Source: an uncultured Maribacter sp. (lineage in GTDB: Bacteria > Bacteroidota > Bacteroidia > Flavobacteriales > Flavobacteriaceae). From it: a DNA stretch of 64,000 nt. The stretch lies in assembly GCA_947504045.1 (NCBI GenBank), contig CANNFY010000004.1, positions 62,001 through 126,000 on the forward strand. The letters are read 5' to 3'. The first letter of the stretch is position 1. Each line of letters begins with the position of its first letter. Shown piece after piece: positions 61,544 through 64,000 of this stretch. The translations under genes and the position numbers were made by a program. Below the pieces are notes generated by a model, which saw only the letters and a list, made by a program, of their open reading frames with translations, had not been told where the DNA came from and ran no database searches.

Positions 61544-63085
61544 ATGAAACTTTTTGCTGCGGAGCAGATTTATGCTGCGGATAAATTTACAATAGAAAAG
61601 CAACAAATAACTAGTGATGCTCTTATGGAGCAAGCCGCAATTCAGATTTTTAATTGGATGCACTTACGTATGCAAGGGGCACCAGTTAAAATTCATTTGT
61701 TCTGCGGAATAGGAAATAATGGAGGAGATGGTATGGCTCTTGCTAGGCATTTGCAGGAACACGGGTATAATATAGGTGTGCATGTTGTTAACTATAGCGA
61801 GAAAAGGTCTAAAGATTTTTTAATAAATTTAGATAGACTTAAGGACAGAAAAATTTGGCCGAATTTTATAGACTCGAACGGTGTGTTTCCAGAAATACAT
61901 AAAGACGATATTATTGTAGACGCTATTTTTGGTATAGGTTTAAATAGAGAACCTAGTGATTGGGTTGTTAATTTAATAGAACATTTACATACGTCTGAAG
62001 CATTTGTACTTTCTGTAGATATTCCATCTGGGCTATATACAGATAAGATACCTAGCAATAAAAAAGCCATTGTTAAATCTAATTATGTACTAAGTTTTCA
62101 GGCCCCAAAGTTAATTTTCTTTTTGCCAGATACTGGAGTTTATATAGGGCAATGGGAGGTTTTAGATATTGGTTTAGATCCAGAGTATTTATCTGTAACA
62201 GAGGTAGAGTACGAGATAATTGGTAAAAATGAAGTATTGCCAATATACCAGCCAAGAGAAAAATTTACACATAAAGGAACTTATGGCCATTCTTTGTTAA
62301 TAGGAGGAAGTTATGGTAAAATAGGAGCTTCTATTTTGGCAACAAAAGCAGCTTTAAAAATAGGAAGCGGGTTAGTAACGGCTTATATTCCAAAATGTGG
62401 TTATGTGCCTATGCAAACTGCTGTTCCAGAAGCTATGGTTGTAACAAATTCTGATGATGCTATTCAGGAAATTAGTTTTACAATAGAACCTAATGCTATA
62501 AGTGTTGGTGTTGGTTTAGGAACAGAAAAAGAAACAGTTACGGCATTTGCTAATTTTTTAGATGGAAATGCATTACCATTGGTTATAGATGCTGATGGTT
62601 TAAATATTTTGTCGGAGAATAAAGAATTGCTAAAGAAACTTCCAGAGAACTCTATTCTTACACCGCATCCAAAAGAATTGGAGCGATTAATAGGTAAGTG
62701 GAAAGGAGATTTTGATAAGCTTAAAAAAGCCAAAGCTTTTTCTAAAAAATATGTTTGCGTACTAGTTATAAAAGGAGCAAATACAGTTATTTTATTTAAC
62801 GGAAAAGGCTATGTAAATACTACAGGTAATCCAGGTATGGCAACAGCTGGTAGTGGAGATGTTCTAACAGGTGTGATTACAGGTTTATTGGCTCAGGGTT
62901 ATACGCCTTTAAATGCTGCAATATTCGGAGTTTATTTACATGGTAGAGCAGGAGATATAGTTGTGCAAAAATTAGGGTATCAATCTTTAATAGCTAGTGA
63001 TATTGTTGAGGCGCTTGCGGATGCTTATTTAGATTTGTTTGAAGTGCCAGAGCAAGCTCCGGTGCAAGAAGAGCAACAAGAGTAG
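61544..63085 (+). CDS. nnr: Bifunctional NAD(P)HX epimerase / ADP-dependent dehydratase
   Basis: A 513-residue fusion that repairs hydrated NAD(P)H. I use the ATG at 61544, not the TTG three codons before. The YjeF-N epimerase domain is at about 1-215 with CGIGNNGGDGMALARHL (residues 54-70). The YjeF-C dehydratase is at about 225-505 with LLIGGSYGKIGA, VIDADGLNIL, LTPHPKELERL and NPGMATAGSGDVLTGVITG. Both active sites are complete. A short Gln/Glu-rich tail follows. Confidence 0.94.
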   Translation: MKLFAAEQIYAADKFTIEKQQITSDALMEQAAIQIFNWMHLRMQGAPVKIHLFCGIGNNGGDGMALARHLQEHGYNIGVHVVNYSEKRSKDFLINLDRLKDRKIWPNFIDSNGVFPEIHKDDIIVDAIFGIGLNREPSDWVVNLIEHLHTSEAFVLSVDIPSGLYTDKIPSNKKAIVKSNYVLSFQAPKLIFFLPDTGVYIGQWEVLDIGLDPEYLSVTEVEYEIIGKNEVLPIYQPREKFTHKGTYGHSLLIGGSYGKIGASILATKAALKIGSGLVTAYIPKCGYVPMQTAVPEAMVVTNSDDAIQEISFTIEPNAISVGVGLGTEKETVTAFANFLDGNALPLVIDADGLNILSENKELLKKLPENSILTPHPKELERLIGKWKGDFDKLKKAKAFSKKYVCVLVIKGANTVILFNGKGYVNTTGNPGMATAGSGDVLTGVITGLLAQGYTPLNAAIFGVYLHGRAGDIVVQKLGYQSLIASDIVEALADAYLDLFEVPEQAPVQEEQQE

Positions 63086-63086
63086 T

Positions 63087-63488
63087 TTATTTTGCTTTAA
63101 CCCTTCTTTTTATCCAAGCAATAGCATTATCATATTCTATATAGAATTTCATGGCCTTTTTATAAAATAGCTTTTCTATATTAAAATTGTGCATATCAAT
63201 CTCATTAACAGATACAATAGCAAATGCTTTTAAGTTGTCTAATTCTCTTAAATGGCTATATATGGTTGGGTCAATTGTGTAGGAGTTTTTTCGGTAACTT
63301 ACATAGCCGAAAGGCTTGTTTTTAAAGTGAATTTCAGCAATACCAATTATTTGAAAAATACGCTCTAAAGTTAACGTAGTGCCTTCGTTAAAAATAGAAA
63401 CTAAGTGCGTGTCAAATACTTGTATTTTCCCGATTTCTAGTTGATATTCTTTTACTATAATTTTTTTCTTCGCCAAACTCACTTTCAA
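63087..63488 (-). CDS. Hypothetical protein, STAS/SpoIIAA-like fold suspected
   Basis: A 133-residue soluble protein, beta-alpha alternating (IGIAEIHFKNKPFGYVSYRKNSYTIDPTIYSHLRELDNLKAFAIVSV), resembling the SpoIIAA/STAS-like flavobacterial proteins of unknown role. There are no catalytic motifs, signal or membrane helix. The C-terminus is basic (AWIKRRVKAK). It is convergent with nnr (one base between stops) and preceded by about 140 bases of non-coding sequence and a terminator of clpC. Confidence 0.65.
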   Translation of the reverse strand: MKVSLAKKKIIVKEYQLEIGKIQVFDTHLVSIFNEGTTLTLERIFQIIGIAEIHFKNKPFGYVSYRKNSYTIDPTIYSHLRELDNLKAFAIVSVNEIDMHNFNIEKLFYKKAMKFYIEYDNAIAWIKRRVKAK

Positions 63489-63626
63489 GTATTAATATGT
63501 ATAGTGTCTTGAGCGAATTTAAGTGTAAGCAAAGGTTTGGTATAATATTTTAGATTAAAGACCTAAAATTCGTTTATACTGCTTTTAAGTAATATTGGTG
63601 TTTTAAGGTGCTTTGTAATTGGGCAT

Positions 63627-63658
63627 AAAAAAAGGGCTCCATTAATGAGCCCTTTTTT
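63627..63658. terminator. Terminator downstream of clpC
   Basis: AAAGGGCTC and GAGCCCTTT form a 9-bp stem around CATTAAT, with A-tract and T-tract on either side, so it can work on both strands. It lies 16 bases beyond the clpC stop on the minus strand. Confidence 0.85.
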
Positions 63659-63673
63659 ATCTTAATTAAGATT

Positions 63674-64000
63674 TTACTTTGTTTTAGAAGATTCTTCTGC
63701 CTTTTCTATTTTAATAGTAAGTTCATCTTTCTTTTTGTCTAGATCCATAAAAATACTATCTCCTTCTTCTAGTTTAGAATTTACAATCTCTTCAGCTAAA
63801 GCATCTTCAATGTATTTTTGAATTGCTCTTTTTAAAGGCCTGGCACCATATTGTTTATCAAACCCTTTTTCTGCAATGTAGTCTTTAGCTTTATCTGTAA
63901 GATTTAGGTGGTACCCTATATCTTTAATTCTAGCATATAGCTTAGTAAGTTCAATATCAATAATTTTATGAATATCTTCTCTTTCTAAGGCGTTAAATAC
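63674..64000 (-). CDS. clpC: ATP-dependent Clp protease ATP-binding subunit ClpC, C-terminal part
   Basis: Only the last 108 codons are inside the window. They encode ALEREDIHKIIDIELTKLYARIKDIG, DKAKDYIAEKGFDKQYGARPLKRAIQKYIEDALAEEIV and an acidic/basic tail ending AEESSKTK. GARPLKRAIQ is the sensor-2 signature of the ClpB/ClpC D2 small domain. The phrase AEEIVNSKLEEGDSIFMD is typical of ClpC rather than ClpB. It unfolds substrates for ClpP. The start lies beyond the right edge. Confidence 0.9.
   Translation of the reverse strand, partial: VFNALEREDIHKIIDIELTKLYARIKDIGYHLNLTDKAKDYIAEKGFDKQYGARPLKRAIQKYIEDALAEEIVNSKLEEGDSIFMDLDKKKDELTIKIEKAEESSKTK

Overview
The window is AT-rich, densely coded DNA of a marine member of the Flavobacteriaceae (Bacteroidota). 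Three things point there. Intergenic regions repeatedly carry the Bacteroidota -7 box TAnnTTTG, sometimes with an upstream TTG/TTTG about 19-23 bases away, and almost no Shine-Dalgarno sequences. The gene set is typical (gliding-clade style lipoproteins, TMEM220, DUF3822, DUF4126, a DnaX without its zinc module, fused ThrA). There is also a pair of secreted alginate lyases. No rRNA, tRNA, CRISPR array, prophage or insertion sequence was seen.

Layout. 1-1460 (minus) is an arsenic-resistance operon (arsR, DUF6428, low-molecular-weight phosphatase/arsenate reductase, cut by the window edge) with two copies of an ArsR-like operator. 1500-3170 holds MepB-like, WYL-type regulator and VOC genes with palindromic operators. 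3245-10173 is mixed housekeeping: TRIC channel, cyclophilin lipoprotein, CoA pyrophosphatase, acyltransferase, ECF sigma with a membrane partner, NDH-2 and XerD. 10353-15869 has two beta-barrel proteins, aroQ, a Dph6-like ATPase, lpdA, msrB and a lipoprotein. 16058-22749 has a glycogen branching enzyme, a GH31 glucosidase, an M48 protease and an MFS exporter. 23218-38749 carries lon, cmk, a LysM protein, rpsA, pyrR-pyrB, rnz, pdxH, a polyphosphate operon (sixA-ppk1-ppx), miaE and dnaX. The RNase P RNA lies at about 38886-39193.

39196-43800 has osmC, rsmD, a DUF3822/pseudopilin-like pair and a RecD-like helicase. 43817-47528 is a co-directional set of kdsB, a HAD phosphatase, a CAT-fold acyltransferase, a KdnB-like Fe-dehydrogenase and a PlsC-like acyltransferase, which looks like lipopolysaccharide inner-core (Kdo) chemistry. 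48673-53143 (minus) is gcvT-glsA-reductase-phhB-yebC plus a small secreted protein. 53463-56491 holds two PL7 alginate lyases. 56614-61283 (minus) is the thrA-thrB-thrC operon. 61535 to the end has nnr, a hypothetical gene and the tail of clpC.

The most interesting signals are regulatory. A 27-codon, threonine-rich leader ORF lies upstream of thrA behind a near-consensus promoter and overlaps three mutually exclusive hairpins, which looks like threonine-operon attenuation. The yebC terminator hairpin swallows the start codon of the next gene. Two divergent genes share one CATG as their start codons. Three operon pairs have the downstream gene in the same frame just after the upstream TAA with a non-ATG start. 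A perfect 22-bp palindrome sits in front of the second alginate lyase.
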